This document shows positions 35,705 to 45,656 of a stretch of DNA of 64,000 bases, in pieces (positions within the stretch are counted from its first letter, which is position 1; every line of letters starts with the position of its first letter). The translations under genes and the position numbers were made by a program. Under the pieces are notes generated by a model. That model was not told the DNA's origin. It was given only the letters and a program-made list of their open reading frames with translations, and did no database searches. The DNA is from Purshia tridentata (lineage: Eukaryota > Streptophyta > Magnoliopsida > Rosales > Rosaceae). The DNA lies in NCBI GenBank assembly GCA_003254885.1, contig QANT01007881.1:51175-115174 (forward strand). Reading direction: 5' to 3'.

Positions 35705-37321
35705 TGGAAGTTTGGTACAAAGTGCTTTAACACCGTAAAGCACCTACGTAAACCAACGATCACTGATCGGACCCAATTTTAAAACTATTTGACAAGACTG
35801 AACCAATCAAACACACTCAAGTCTGTACGACAGCTGGACATCCCTTGAAACACAATCAGCAAGCTAGTCAAGTATATATGTGAGGAGTGACAACCTAGCC
35901 ACTCAAGGATCCATCAAGGTAGGCATCCCAGTGCTAGCCACAACTAAAGTGAGATGTGAGATGCTAGATTATATTCAGTTCATCAGATACAATATAATCA
36001 ATCATAAGTCATGGTATGATGCCAAATGCCAATAAAATAAACACTAGATATATAAGACCCAAATAAACTCAGTAACACAAAGAGGAGACACACAAGTTGT
36101 TCACCCAGAAAAACCTCAAGGGTTAAAAAACTGGGGGTCTTATCCGCTGACCAGGCAATCCAATATGTTGAGGTTCAATACAAAGTCTATATCAGCACAC
36201 AAGCTCATTTACTAACTCTAAAGCTAAGTAGCAGCTAGCATACCCACTTTGTGCAACCATCAACCAAGCAGCCGAGAGTCATTTACTTTGTTGGCAGCTC
36301 TATCCTCTAGCTCATCAACATGTAGCACCCCATTTTCAGCTTGCTTATGGATCTTCAAGATATGGAAGTGATATGCAATATTTTGGGTTAGCAAGATCAA
36401 CTCCTTCAACCAAACAAAATTTGAAGAAGCCAATATAAACCCATATCTAAAAAACTAGAGTGATGTGTTTATGCTTTTTGAAGAAATATAAAACCCATAC
36501 ACAAAACCCATTTAGTTTTTAGATAAAACAATTCAAGAAATGAACACAAGAAAATTTTAAAGAAAAACTTTCAACTCTTGAAAAGTAAAATACCCATTTG
36601 ATCACCCAAACATACTCAGCTCAAAGGCTGCTCACAACATGCTAAAAATGTGAGTGACCAAAGGAATGAAGGGCTGCCCGTACCTTGTAGCAGCAGCCAC
36701 ACACACGCACACCCACACGGTTCCACATGGCAGCCAATAATAGGCTCAAGTCCTAACAAACTTTCAGGACAGCTCATAGCCGAATATGCCAAAGGGAATC
36801 TGAAGATTCATGTGGGAGAGGGGCTGAATTGTTTTGGGAAAGTTTCCAATTTCAGAAAAGAGGATTTGGGGAAGATGATGAATAGTGCAGAAATAAGAAA
36901 CCCATTTAAAAACTGATGTGGGCTGAGGAATGAAAGAGAAGAGTAAAGGCCCAATCATAAGAAGTCAGAAAATTAAAAACGTGCAAATACCCATTTAGGA
37001 GAGTGACCCACATAAAAGACTCTCACGTGGGATCACTTAATATTCACAAGAAATTATGTGTAGTTCCCGTGCCAGAAAAGTGTAGTGTATGATATGTCAT
37101 AGACCAGTCAAAACATGCACTACTCTGTGAAAAACTGATGTTACGTGAAATGCATGATATGGGTATTACCTTAGGCATGAGGGATGTAGGACCAGCTGTG
37201 TAGACTTCATTGCACACTCAAATGTTCCTAACTTAGTCTAGAGCTCGTGTGAGATTCAAATCTAAAACAATTACAAGCTGTTTTGTCAAGGAAATTGCCA
37301 ATACAATACTTGAAACTAACA
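35705..37321 (-). repeat. 3' LTR of the copia element
   Basis: On the minus strand it runs TGTTAGTTTC... to ...CAAACTTCCA, 1,617 bp. It is bounded on the inside by a polypurine tract. The outer end carries one extra base (CTTCCA instead of CTTCA). It is clearly related to, but not identical with, the LTR at 45657-47269. Differences cluster near the outer end. Confidence 0.92.
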
Positions 37322-37335
37322 ATCTCCCCCTTTGG
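37322..37335 (-). promoter_or_regulatory. Polypurine tract
   Basis: On the minus strand AAAGGGGGAGAT lies directly before TGTTAG, the expected plus-strand primer site of an LTR retrotransposon. Confidence 0.92.
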
Positions 37336-37705
37336 CTTTCCTTGACAAAACACCAACCCAATAACCTCACATACCACTCAACACTCAAAGACCCAATCTG
37401 CCCATAGTTAGAGTGATACCTCCACCTGCAAGGAAAATCATACCAACACAAGATATCCAATTTTCTCCCCCTTTTTGTCATGGAAAGACAAAAGGAAAAA
37501 AAATATGAAGTAAAAAAAATATGTGCAATAGACAAGATAGGCAAAAAAAATAAATTGCAAGGGAACATTCAAGGGCCACAAGTTTAACATCAATTACAAT
37601 AGGGGAAGAACATGAGACAAAATTCAGCAACCAAAAAGTAAACTCCCCCTAAGCAAAAATTGTGAATAAACTGGAGTCTTTAAACAAATCAAACTCCCCC
37701 TAAAC

Positions 37706-38962
37706 CTAGTCACCACCACAAGCACGTGCCGCAGCTTGATATTGAGCCTGCATGCGGGCTTCAAAGTCATCATAATAATCATCCGGAAGGGGAGCAGCAC
37801 GCCCTTCAACAGTGGGACAGGCAGGGACAGAAACAGCAGCATCATGATCGGGTACGTCCGCAGCAGTGGCAAGGACAGGTTCATCTGAATCGGACTCACC
37901 AGCAGAGTAAGGATCACCTTGCTCAGCCTGTAACCCATCAAAGTGAGTCTGATCAGCAGTGGCAGCAGCCTGGGCAGTAGCTTCCTTCAGTTGAGACATA
38001 AGGTTTGCGATAAGAGTGGCCTGATTCTCCACTTGAGCTTGAAGAGCAGCATTACTCTCTTCCAAAGAAGGAGGAGTCCCAAGTCGTCGTTTCCGTGCAA
38101 ATGTTTCGCTGACTTGAACCGTAACAGCATCGTAATCAGCCATGGGCTGAGCAATGACATCCAGTGTAGGTACGGTCTTGACACCATGGCGCGCACAGAG
38201 GAGATGAATGAGTAGCGGAAAAATCAAGGTTCCCTTATGAGCACGACCATGACCAAAAGTCTTGGCACTTATGGAATCGAAAATGATGAAGCCAAATGGA
38301 ACGGGGTCTCAGCGAAGAAGGCTCATCATCAGACGAATCTGGTCCTCAGATGGGTGGGAATTATGGGATGTGGGGATGAGATTGTGGCGAACAAAGTCCC
38401 ACAGACACCGATGAAAGGGTTTAAACTCAGATTTCTCAACTAAGGACCCATCCTTCAAGGGAACAGAGGGGTCCACATAAGCCTCAATTTGAAAGTCAAG
38501 CACGGAGTACTTGGACGAGGCCTCAAGGTAATGATGATAATCTGCCCGAGTGCAAGGGGCAAGACCAAGAACACGACAAATCTCACTTGGACGAAAAAAC
38601 ACATCAGAGTTTCTCACAAAGACAAAGAAGCTATTTCTAGCAATTTTAGTGGGGAAATTAGCATAAAATTCCTGTACTATGGTGAGATTATAATTCAGAA
38701 CTGATTTTGGAAGCTTATTAAGGGATGACAATTGGTAATGTCGGAAGATAGGGTACAACTCACTGAAGAGACGAAGAGAAAACTCCTCAAGCCGATAATG
38801 CCGTTCGGTCACCACTGTCCGGAGACACACTTGCCGGAAGAAACGCTTGGCCCATTTGTGCGGAAATCGATTGACTCCATCAAGGAAATCAGAGGCTTCG
38901 CAGTCCTCCTTGGTGGACTTGGAGCAGCGGCTTCTGCTCGGAATGATGCTGGAAGACGGCAT
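37706..38962 (-). pseudogene. Env-like third ORF of the Sirevirus, one in-frame stop
   Basis: The frame from ATG 38962 to 37706 is 419 codons, with a single TGA at 38311-38309 in an otherwise continuous frame (217 and 173 residues in the two listed halves, plus 27 codons between). Position between RNase H and the 3' LTR is that of the Sirevirus extra ORF. The first half contains conserved patches (FVRNSDVFFRPSEICRVLGL) resembling the putative plant transposon protein domain. The second half ends in an Ala/Gln coiled-coil stretch (ALQAQVENQATLIANLMSQL) and an acidic tail. I see no clear signal peptide or membrane segment, so the env-like label is positional. The stop may be a CGA to TGA change. 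Confidence 0.75.
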
Positions 38963-40078
38963 GGAGGCGAGGCTCGGTGAAGGGGCAAGGAGATGGAGAA
39001 AGAGAGAAGGAAGGGGATGAGCGGCGCACGGAAAAGCTGGGAGTAAAAAAAGAAAAGAAGGAAAGAAAGACCTAGAGAGAAAGAAGATGCGAGCCTAAGA
39101 TAATGGGCTTAAAAAATTTTTTTTCAAGCAGGAGCAGCCCAAGGTACACTTGGGAGCGAAAGAGGCTTGGGCTGAAAAAAAACAGGCCCAAATCGAAAAG
39201 AGCAGGCCCAAACCAAAAAAAACAAGCCAAGAAAAAAACTGAGGCCCAAAAAGAACTTAACAGAAAAAAAACTCTATATCTAATGCTTCCAAAAACAACA
39301 AGGGCTAAAAGAAGATCAAAATTAATTAACAGTTAATGTCACTTAAAAAAAAATTCAAGAGCATCTAAAATGTTACCAAGATTGAGCAAATGTGGGAAAG
39401 GGAGAAACCAACATGAAAAGCTAGAATGTCCTTTAATAAGAAAGCATGAGAAATAAAAGATTGAATAATTGCACAATGCTTAAGGACAAAAGAAAATAAA
39501 ACTCTTATTTTCATAAGAAATCAAGTAAAGACTTCTAAACAAAAACAACCCATGACAAAACAAAATTTTGTTTGTTTTTTTTTTTGTTCTTTGTTGTTTT
39601 TTTTTGTTGAAGATCTTGAAAAATCTGAATTTTAGCATCCATTGAATTCCATGCCTTATCTTGGTGGTCTCATTTTGTGACTCTTTTCCCTAGTGCATCA
39701 AAAAACACCTTATTACTCCCTAGGGCCGTGACTTCTTTGGTCACACTTCTTGAACCATTTGTTGTTTTGTTCAAATGAGAAGAGTTTGAAAAGAAAAGAT
39801 CACATGAAACTTTATGAAAATAAGAGAAGAACTTCTCTTTAATCATTGTTAAATCAAACCATCTTTACTTTGACACGATTAATCAAATAAAGGAAAAGTC
39901 TAGTCCATCACATGTCAAGAGTAGGGATTATGCTCAAAATCAAGGTCACAAATATGCTGAAAAACAGTTAGAGATTAATTTCAAGTGACAAAAACTAAGA
40001 AAAGAAACAATGAAAAAGCAATAAGTAGCCCAATTTTGAAAGGAGATGATTAGGAAGCAATAAGATATAAAAGGAGAG
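38963..40078. other. Non-coding part of the copia element
   Basis: Between pol and the third ORF. On the plus strand it is A- and purine-rich (39040-39340), with a T-rich run at 39565-39610. No conserved coding frame is seen. Confidence 0.5.
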
Positions 40079-43000
40079 TCAACTAGTGGCACAAATGCCA
40101 ATAGATTTCCTCAAACTAATATGCTTTGGAGGTTCCAAAGCTTTGGTAAAAATATCAGCCAATTGTTTCTCGGAGGGAACAAATTGTAAGATGAGTGATC
40201 CACCCTCAACAAGATCCCTAACAAAATGATGCCTTATGTCTATATGCTTGGTTCTTGAATGTTGGACCGGGTTTTTGGAAATGTCAATTGCACTCATGTT
40301 ATCACAATATATGAGAAAAGATTTCTCAATAATGCCATAATCTACCAACATTTGTTTCATCCATATCAATTGAGTGCAACAACTACCCAAAGCAATATAT
40401 TTTGCCTCTGCAGTTGACAAAGAGACAGAGTTCTGTTTTTTGCTATGCCATGAAACCAAGTTATTTCCAACATAAAAGGCCCCACCTGATGTGCTTTTTA
40501 AGTCATCGCTACAGCCTGCCCAATCTGAGTCACTAAACCCAACAAGTTTAGAATTAGTGTCCCGAGTGTACCACAATCCATAATCTAGAGTACCATTCAC
40601 ATACTTGATAATCCTTTTAATGGCAAACAAATGAGGATTTTTGGGGTCACTTTGAAATCTAGCGCATACACCTACAGCAAATGAGATGTCTGGCCTGCTG
40701 GCCGTGAGGTAAAGAAGGCTACCAATCATGCTTCTATAAAGAGTATGATCCACACTCTCACCACATGAGTCTCTATGAAGCTTGACACTCTTGCTCATTG
40801 GGGTAGTAGCTACTTTTGAGGATTCTAAGCCAAATTTTTTAACAAGGTTTCTAGCATACTTGGTTTGTGAGATAAATATCCCACTTGTCTCTTGTTTAAC
40901 TTGCAAACCCAAGAAAAAATTCATTTCACCCACTAAGCTCATCTCAAATTCACTAGACATGACTTCAATGAAATTATTAACATGATTCTCAGAAGTGGAT
41001 CCAAAAACAATGTCATCCACATACACTTGAGCAATTAAAACATCATTTTTGAATTTTCTCACAAAGAGGGTTTTGTCAACCGAACCCCTTTGATACCCTT
41101 TGGACAATAAATGAGAGGTGAGTCTCTCATACCAAGCTCTAGGAGCTTGCTTGAGTCCATAAAGTGCTTTTCTCAATTTGTAGACACCATTGGGCATATG
41201 AGGGTCCTCAAATCCCTTTGGTTGTTCTACAAATACCTCTTCATTTAAGTAACCATTCAAAAAAGCTGTTTTGACATCCATTGGATACAATTTGAATTTT
41301 AAGTGACAAGCAATGGCACAAAGCAACCTAACCGACTCTAACCTAGCGACGGGAGCAAAGGTTTCATCAAAATCTACACCCTCTAATTGTGAATACCCTT
41401 GAGCAACAAGTCTAGCTTTATTCCTAATGACATTTCCACACTCATCAGACTTATTCTTAAAAATCCACTTGGTTCCTATGACATTTGTTTTGGTTGGTCT
41501 CTCTACAAGAGTCCACACTTGATTTCTTTCAAATTGATTCAATTCCTCATGCATTGCACTAACCCATTCCTCATGGTTTAGAGCTTCTTTGATGTTCTTT
41601 GGTTCTATCACAGACACATAACACACATGAGCAATCTCACTTGCCATTTGCTGCCTAGTTCTAACTGGCTGATCAAGAGACCCTAAAATCTCACTCTCTT
41701 TATGGTTACATCTAATCCATCTTGGCTTGTCAGATTTATCTCTCAGAATTTTGTCATTTTTGTCAGTTGCTGACTTGTCAGATAAAACACTTTCTGTGTC
41801 ATCAGCAGACTCAACACTTTCAGCCTTAGTTTCTTTTCCATTCCCAACATTCTTTTTGTCATTCAATTTTGAAAACAATTCATCTTCATCCTCATCCAGT
41901 TCGAGAAGAGCATTATGATCATCTATTCTCACATTAAAGGATTCCATCATAGAGTTGGTTCTCAAATTAAACACTCTAAAGGCTCTACTGTTTGATGAAT
42001 ATCCTAAGAATAGTCCTTCATCACTTTTTGGATCAAATTTACCCAAGTGTTCTCTATCCCTAAGGATATAACATTTACTTCCAAACACTCTAAGATGCTT
42101 TATCTTAGGTTTCTTTCCTTTCCACAGCTCATAGGGGGTCTTTTGGGTACCCGGTCTAAGATAGACCCTATTTATGATATAACAAGCCGTGTTGACTGCT
42201 TCTGCCCAGAAATGCTTAGCAATATTCTTGCTATTTAGCATCACCCTAGCCATCTCAATTAGAACACGATTTTTCCTCTCAACAATGCCATTTTGTTGAG
42301 GAGTGATTGGAGCTGAAAATTCATGTCTAATTCCCAACTGACTGCAAAATTCATCAAATTTGGAGTTTTCAAACTCAGTTCCATGATCTGATCTGATCCT
42401 AGAAATAGCAGACAGACTCGTCAACCCCTCATTTTTCAGCTGTTTGACAATTTTAACAAAGTGTTGGAATGTGTCCGACTTTTCTCTAAAAAATGATACC
42501 CAAGTAAATCTGGAAAAATCATCCACTATGACCAGAACATATTTCTTTCCCCCAATTGACAAAGTTTGAACTGGACCAACTAAATCAATGTGCACAAGCT
42601 CAAGTGTCCTAGAGGTGCCTATGTTTTTAACCCTTTTGTGAGGTTCTTTGGTTTGTTTGCCCAATTGACATGGACCACAAACAAAAGTATCGGGTTTTCT
42701 TATTTTGGGAAGACCTCTAACTACCTCATGCTTAGATAGCTTGTAGAGGTCATGAACATTAATGTGTCCAAGTCTTTGGTGCCAAAGAGTGCTTGTTTCA
42801 TCTATGGCTCTATTGCAAGTATTATCAAGTTTGATAATATTGCAATCAATTATATAGCAATTGTCTCTTGACCTTGGAGCATTCAAGATTTCATTTCCCT
42901 TAGCATCAATTATTCTACATCCACTCTTTGACATGCATACTTCACCTCCCCACTCATCACATAATTGACTTATGCTAAGTAGGTTGGAATTCAAACCCTC

Positions 43001-44476
43001 TACAAATCTCACATTTTTTAATTTAGGTATACCGGGTATGTGAACAGCACCCTTACCACTCACAAAAGACTTCTCACCACCTCCAAAAGTTACACTTCCA
43101 CCATCATAGGGAGCTAGTGAAGTAAAGACTTCCTTATCTCCCGTCATATGTTTGGAACACCCACTATCTAGGTACCAAACATTCCTTTTAGTGGCTGAAA
43201 ATGAAGTTAAGGAAACAAGACAGTTTGTTGATTGCTTCTCAACCCATTTTTGATGGGCATTTGAATTTTTCTTGGAGCTTGCATCAACAAGTAAGGCAAT
43301 TTTATTTACCTCCTTGAGTAGATGACTTACTTGATCTTGGAGTGAAGTATTTCTCTCCATTCTAGAAGCTTTCTTCCCTTTGAGCTTGTGACAATTTGGT
43401 CTAATGTGACCCATGACATTACAATGGTGACAAATGGGGATAAACCTTGGTTTTCTAAGAGAAGGAGGATCAACCTTAAGAGTGACATTATTTGGGGCAG
43501 AAGTTGACTTAGAGTGAATATCATTTAGACCGCTGCCAATGAGACTAAGACTTTTCTTATCTTCATGTTCAGATTTGCTCTTGACAAAAGCGGTTTTAGT
43601 GTGAGTCACACTAGGACCACCCATGTCAAAGGCGGTTTTAGTGTGAGTCACACTAGGACCACCCATATCAAAACCTAACCCGGTTCTGTCCCCATGGAGT
43701 TTCCCTTGCCTAATCATTCTATCTACCTTTTCTGCTCCAATGGTAAGTTCCACTATACTCTTGTTAGCAATATTAACTTCAAGTTGAAGTTTATCACTCA
43801 AATTCTTATAAGAAACGTTGCTCTCCTTGAGCACCTTTACTTGACTCTCAAGATTACTTTTCAAAACACCAAGGTTCTCTAGTTCTCCTTCTAAGAGTTC
43901 AACTTTTTCACTCAATTCCAATCTTAGTTCTTTGAGTCTTGAATTTTCTTCTTTTATGCTAAGAGTTTCAGTGAAGAGCAAGTCATATTTCACACACAGG
44001 GCAGAGTATGACTCATCATCTGGAACAGATTCTAGGTCAGACCCACTCTCAACTTGATCAATCTCCTTGATTGATGCAACAAAAGCAGCTTCCTCACCCT
44101 CACTCTCGGATGAAGACTCACAATCATGTGAGTGATCACTTTCACTATCACTCCAAGTGATCTTCATGGCTTTGTTCTTGCTGTTGGTGTAATTTCTTTT
44201 GTTGTTAGCACATTCAGCTGCTATGTGACCTATTCCCCCACAAGTGTAGCACTTCACATCTCTCTTGGAGTTTCTGCCTTCCTTAAAGTTAGGTTTCCCC
44301 TCTTGTTTTCTCTCAAATGATTTTTCTCCTTGAGGTTTGAACTTTTGTTCTCTGAAATTATTGCCACTAGTCCTAGCCTCTCTTCCTTTATTCCTAAGAA
44401 TTCTCCTAAATTTTTTCACAAAAAGGGCAACTTCATCATCGGACATAGTTGATTTTTCACTAAAATTTTCGCTCAC
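40079..44476 (-). CDS. Copia gag C-terminus and pol polyprotein
   Basis: An open frame of 1,465 codons. In order: CCHC knuckle CYTCGGIGHIAAEC (76-89), acidic and coiled-coil region (about 110-245), a duplicated 14-residue segment FDMGGPSVTHTKTA (269-296), second CCHC knuckle CHHCNVMGHIRPNC (349-362), aspartic protease WYLDSGCSKHMTGD (434-447), GAG-pre-integrase LWHQRLGHINVHDLYKL (564-580), integrase with Asp631, Asp697 and Glu733, reverse transcriptase from about 988 with YVDD at 1152-1155, and RNase H to the end. All catalytic residues are present, so pol could be translated. The ATG at 44476 is internal to gag, because the upstream gag frame is shifted. It is the best-preserved coding region of any element here. 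Confidence 0.95.
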   Translation of the reverse strand: MSENFSEKSTMSDDEVALFVKKFRRILRNKGREARTSGNNFREQKFKPQGEKSFERKQEGKPNFKEGRNSKRDVKCYTCGGIGHIAAECANNKRNYTNSKNKAMKITWSDSESDHSHDCESSSESEGEEAAFVASIKEIDQVESGSDLESVPDDESYSALCVKYDLLFTETLSIKEENSRLKELRLELSEKVELLEGELENLGVLKSNLESQVKVLKESNVSYKNLSDKLQLEVNIANKSIVELTIGAEKVDRMIRQGKLHGDRTGLGFDMGGPSVTHTKTAFDMGGPSVTHTKTAFVKSKSEHEDKKSLSLIGSGLNDIHSKSTSAPNNVTLKVDPPSLRKPRFIPICHHCNVMGHIRPNCHKLKGKKASRMERNTSLQDQVSHLLKEVNKIALLVDASSKKNSNAHQKWVEKQSTNCLVSLTSFSATKRNVWYLDSGCSKHMTGDKEVFTSLAPYDGGSVTFGGGEKSFVSGKGAVHIPGIPKLKNVRFVEGLNSNLLSISQLCDEWGGEVCMSKSGCRIIDAKGNEILNAPRSRDNCYIIDCNIIKLDNTCNRAIDETSTLWHQRLGHINVHDLYKLSKHEVVRGLPKIRKPDTFVCGPCQLGKQTKEPHKRVKNIGTSRTLELVHIDLVGPVQTLSIGGKKYVLVIVDDFSRFTWVSFFREKSDTFQHFVKIVKQLKNEGLTSLSAISRIRSDHGTEFENSKFDEFCSQLGIRHEFSAPITPQQNGIVERKNRVLIEMARVMLNSKNIAKHFWAEAVNTACYIINRVYLRPGTQKTPYELWKGKKPKIKHLRVFGSKCYILRDREHLGKFDPKSDEGLFLGYSSNSRAFRVFNLRTNSMMESFNVRIDDHNALLELDEDEDELFSKLNDKKNVGNGKETKAESVESADDTESVLSDKSATDKNDKILRDKSDKPRWIRCNHKESEILGSLDQPVRTRQQMASEIAHVCYVSVIEPKNIKEALNHEEWVSAMHEELNQFERNQVWTLVERPTKTNVIGTKWIFKNKSDECGNVIRNKARLVAQGYSQLEGVDFDETFAPVARLESVRLLCAIACHLKFKLYPMDVKTAFLNGYLNEEVFVEQPKGFEDPHMPNGVYKLRKALYGLKQAPRAWYERLTSHLLSKGYQRGSVDKTLFVRKFKNDVLIAQVYVDDIVFGSTSENHVNNFIEVMSSEFEMSLVGEMNFFLGLQVKQETSGIFISQTKYARNLVKKFGLESSKVATTPMSKSVKLHRDSCGESVDHTLYRSMIGSLLYLTASRPDISFAVGVCARFQSDPKNPHLFAIKRIIKYVNGTLDYGLWYTRDTNSKLVGFSDSDWAGCSDDLKSTSGGAFYVGNNLVSWHSKKQNSVSLSTAEAKYIALGSCCTQLIWMKQMLVDYGIIEKSFLIYCDNMSAIDISKNPVQHSRTKHIDIRHHFVRDLVEGGSLILQFVPSEKQLADIFTKALEPPKHISLRKSIGICATS

Positions 44477-45280
44477 TTCCTTGACACTTTGTAAGGCAAT
44501 ATCTTTAGATTTCTCTTCTCCCTCTCATCCATTTCAAGTTCCATCTCAAAAGTCTTAAGTTTTCCTACCAATTTGCCAATCTTGAGTTCATCCAAGTTTT
44601 GAACCTCTTGGATAGCATGTTTTTTGGATTGGAATCTCTTAGGTAGTAACCTAAGAACCTTTTGGACAATGGTGGACTCCTCATTCCATCTCAAAAGTCT
44701 TAAGTTTTCCTACCAATTTTCCAATCTTGAGTTCATCCAAGTTTTGAACCTCTTGGATAGCATGTTTTTTGGATTGGAATCTCTTGGGTAGTGACTTAAG
44801 AACCTTTTGGACAATGGTGGACTCCTCAAAAGGCTTCCCTAAGGACATGGCTTCATTTGTTAGAGCTTCTAATCTTCCATAGAAATCTGAAAAGGACTCG
44901 GTGTCTTTCATTCTAATTTCCTCTAATTTCGCATGAACCATTTGTAGCCTAAGAGACCTCACTTGTTTATCTCCCTCATGGACTACCCGAAGTTTGTTCC
45001 AAGCTTGTCTAGCTGTGACACAGTGTTGAACATGGGCAAATTGTGTAGTAGACAATGCCGTGACAATGGCATTCCTAGCCTTCTTGTTAGAGCTAGAGGC
45101 AGTTGCCTCAGCCGCTGTCCACTCAGACCTAGACTTAAGTAATTCTACTCCATTTATGATTTGAGTAGGATGAGACCACTCAACAGTAAGAAATTCATAG
45201 GCAAACTCATCATATGCATAGTTGCTGCCATCAAAGAAAGGAGGAGAGTTGCAAGACCCCGCAACTCTGTCCCTATCCAT
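44477..45280 (-). pseudogene. Copia gag N-terminal part, frameshifted
   Basis: From ATG 45280 the frame gives a gag typical of plant copia elements (DUF4219/UBN2 type: PPFFDGSNYAY, ARQAWNKLRVVHEG, LKSLPKRFQSKKHAIQEVQN). It ends at 44681 because a 145-bp tandem duplication (44541-44829) shifts the frame. Beyond it another shift near 44500 separates the remaining gag from the long pol frame. The expected WK.RM.AFL segment after the FDG.NY motif is also altered, suggesting a small deletion. Gag from this copy cannot be made intact. Confidence 0.88.
44541..44829. repeat. 145-bp tandem duplication in copia gag
   Basis: The block starting CCATCTCAAAAGTCTTAAGT at 44541 recurs from 44686, with a few differences. 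Because 145 is not divisible by three it breaks the gag frame. Confidence 0.9.
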
Positions 45281-45331
45281 CTAAAATGATCAAGCACCAA
45301 ACTAACCCTAGGAACTCTCTATTTTCTTCTA

Positions 45332-45350
45332 GAGTAGCGCTCTGATACCA
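45332..45350 (-). promoter_or_regulatory. Primer-binding site (initiator Met tRNA)
   Basis: On the minus strand TGGTATCAGAGCGCTACTC lies 2 bp after the LTR's terminal CA. TGGTATCAGAGC is complementary to the 3' end of initiator methionine tRNA, the usual primer of plant copia elements. Confidence 0.95.
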
Positions 45351-45352
45351 AT

Positions 45353-45426
45353 TGAAGTTTGGTACAAAGTGCTTTAACACCCTAAAGCATCTACGTAAAA
45401 CAACGATCACTGATCGGACCCAATTT
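45353..45426 (-). mobile_element. 74-bp remnant of the copia 5' LTR
   Basis: It matches the same end of the other two LTRs (TTGGTACAAAGTGCTTTAAC, then CACTGATCGGACCCAATTT) and adjoins the primer-binding site, then stops abruptly at AT-rich sequence. The authentic 5' LTR has therefore lost more than 95% of its length. Confidence 0.88.
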
Positions 45427-45656
45427 AATGTTTAATTATATTATTATATCTTTGAAAAAAAAAACTGAAACTGAAACTGTAATGTGAAACTAAAACTAGA
45501 AGAACTAAAACTGTACTGCACATATGCAGCACTAAAACTGTACTGTAAATATAAAGAACTGAAACTATACTGTAAAATGAAGAAATGAAACTGTATTGCA
45601 AATATGAAGTGAAAAAAGAAATAGAAAATTAGAGTAGAAAACTAATAAATTTGATG
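45427..45656. repeat. AT-rich spacer with degenerate AACTGAAACTGTACTGTAAA repeats
   Basis: The 230 bp between two LTR ends contain five or so loosely repeated units of about 33 bp based on (AAACTG)(TACTG)(TAAATATGAAG). It matches neither LTR nor internal region. Confidence 0.65.

Larger units (their letters stand above)
35705..45426 (-). mobile_element. Sirevirus-like Ty1/copia retrotransposon
   Basis: Minus-strand order: 5' LTR remnant (45426-45353), primer-binding site (45350-45332), gag, pol, an extra env-like ORF, polypurine tract and 3' LTR (37321-35705). The long gag with two CCHC knuckles and coiled coil, and the third ORF between RNase H and the 3' LTR, are typical of the Sirevirus (SIRE/Maximus) lineage. 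It is inserted in satellite array 2 on its left. The 5' LTR is cut to 74 bp, followed by an AT-rich spacer and another LTR copy. No target-site duplication is visible. Gag and the third ORF are broken, while pol is open. Confidence 0.9.
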
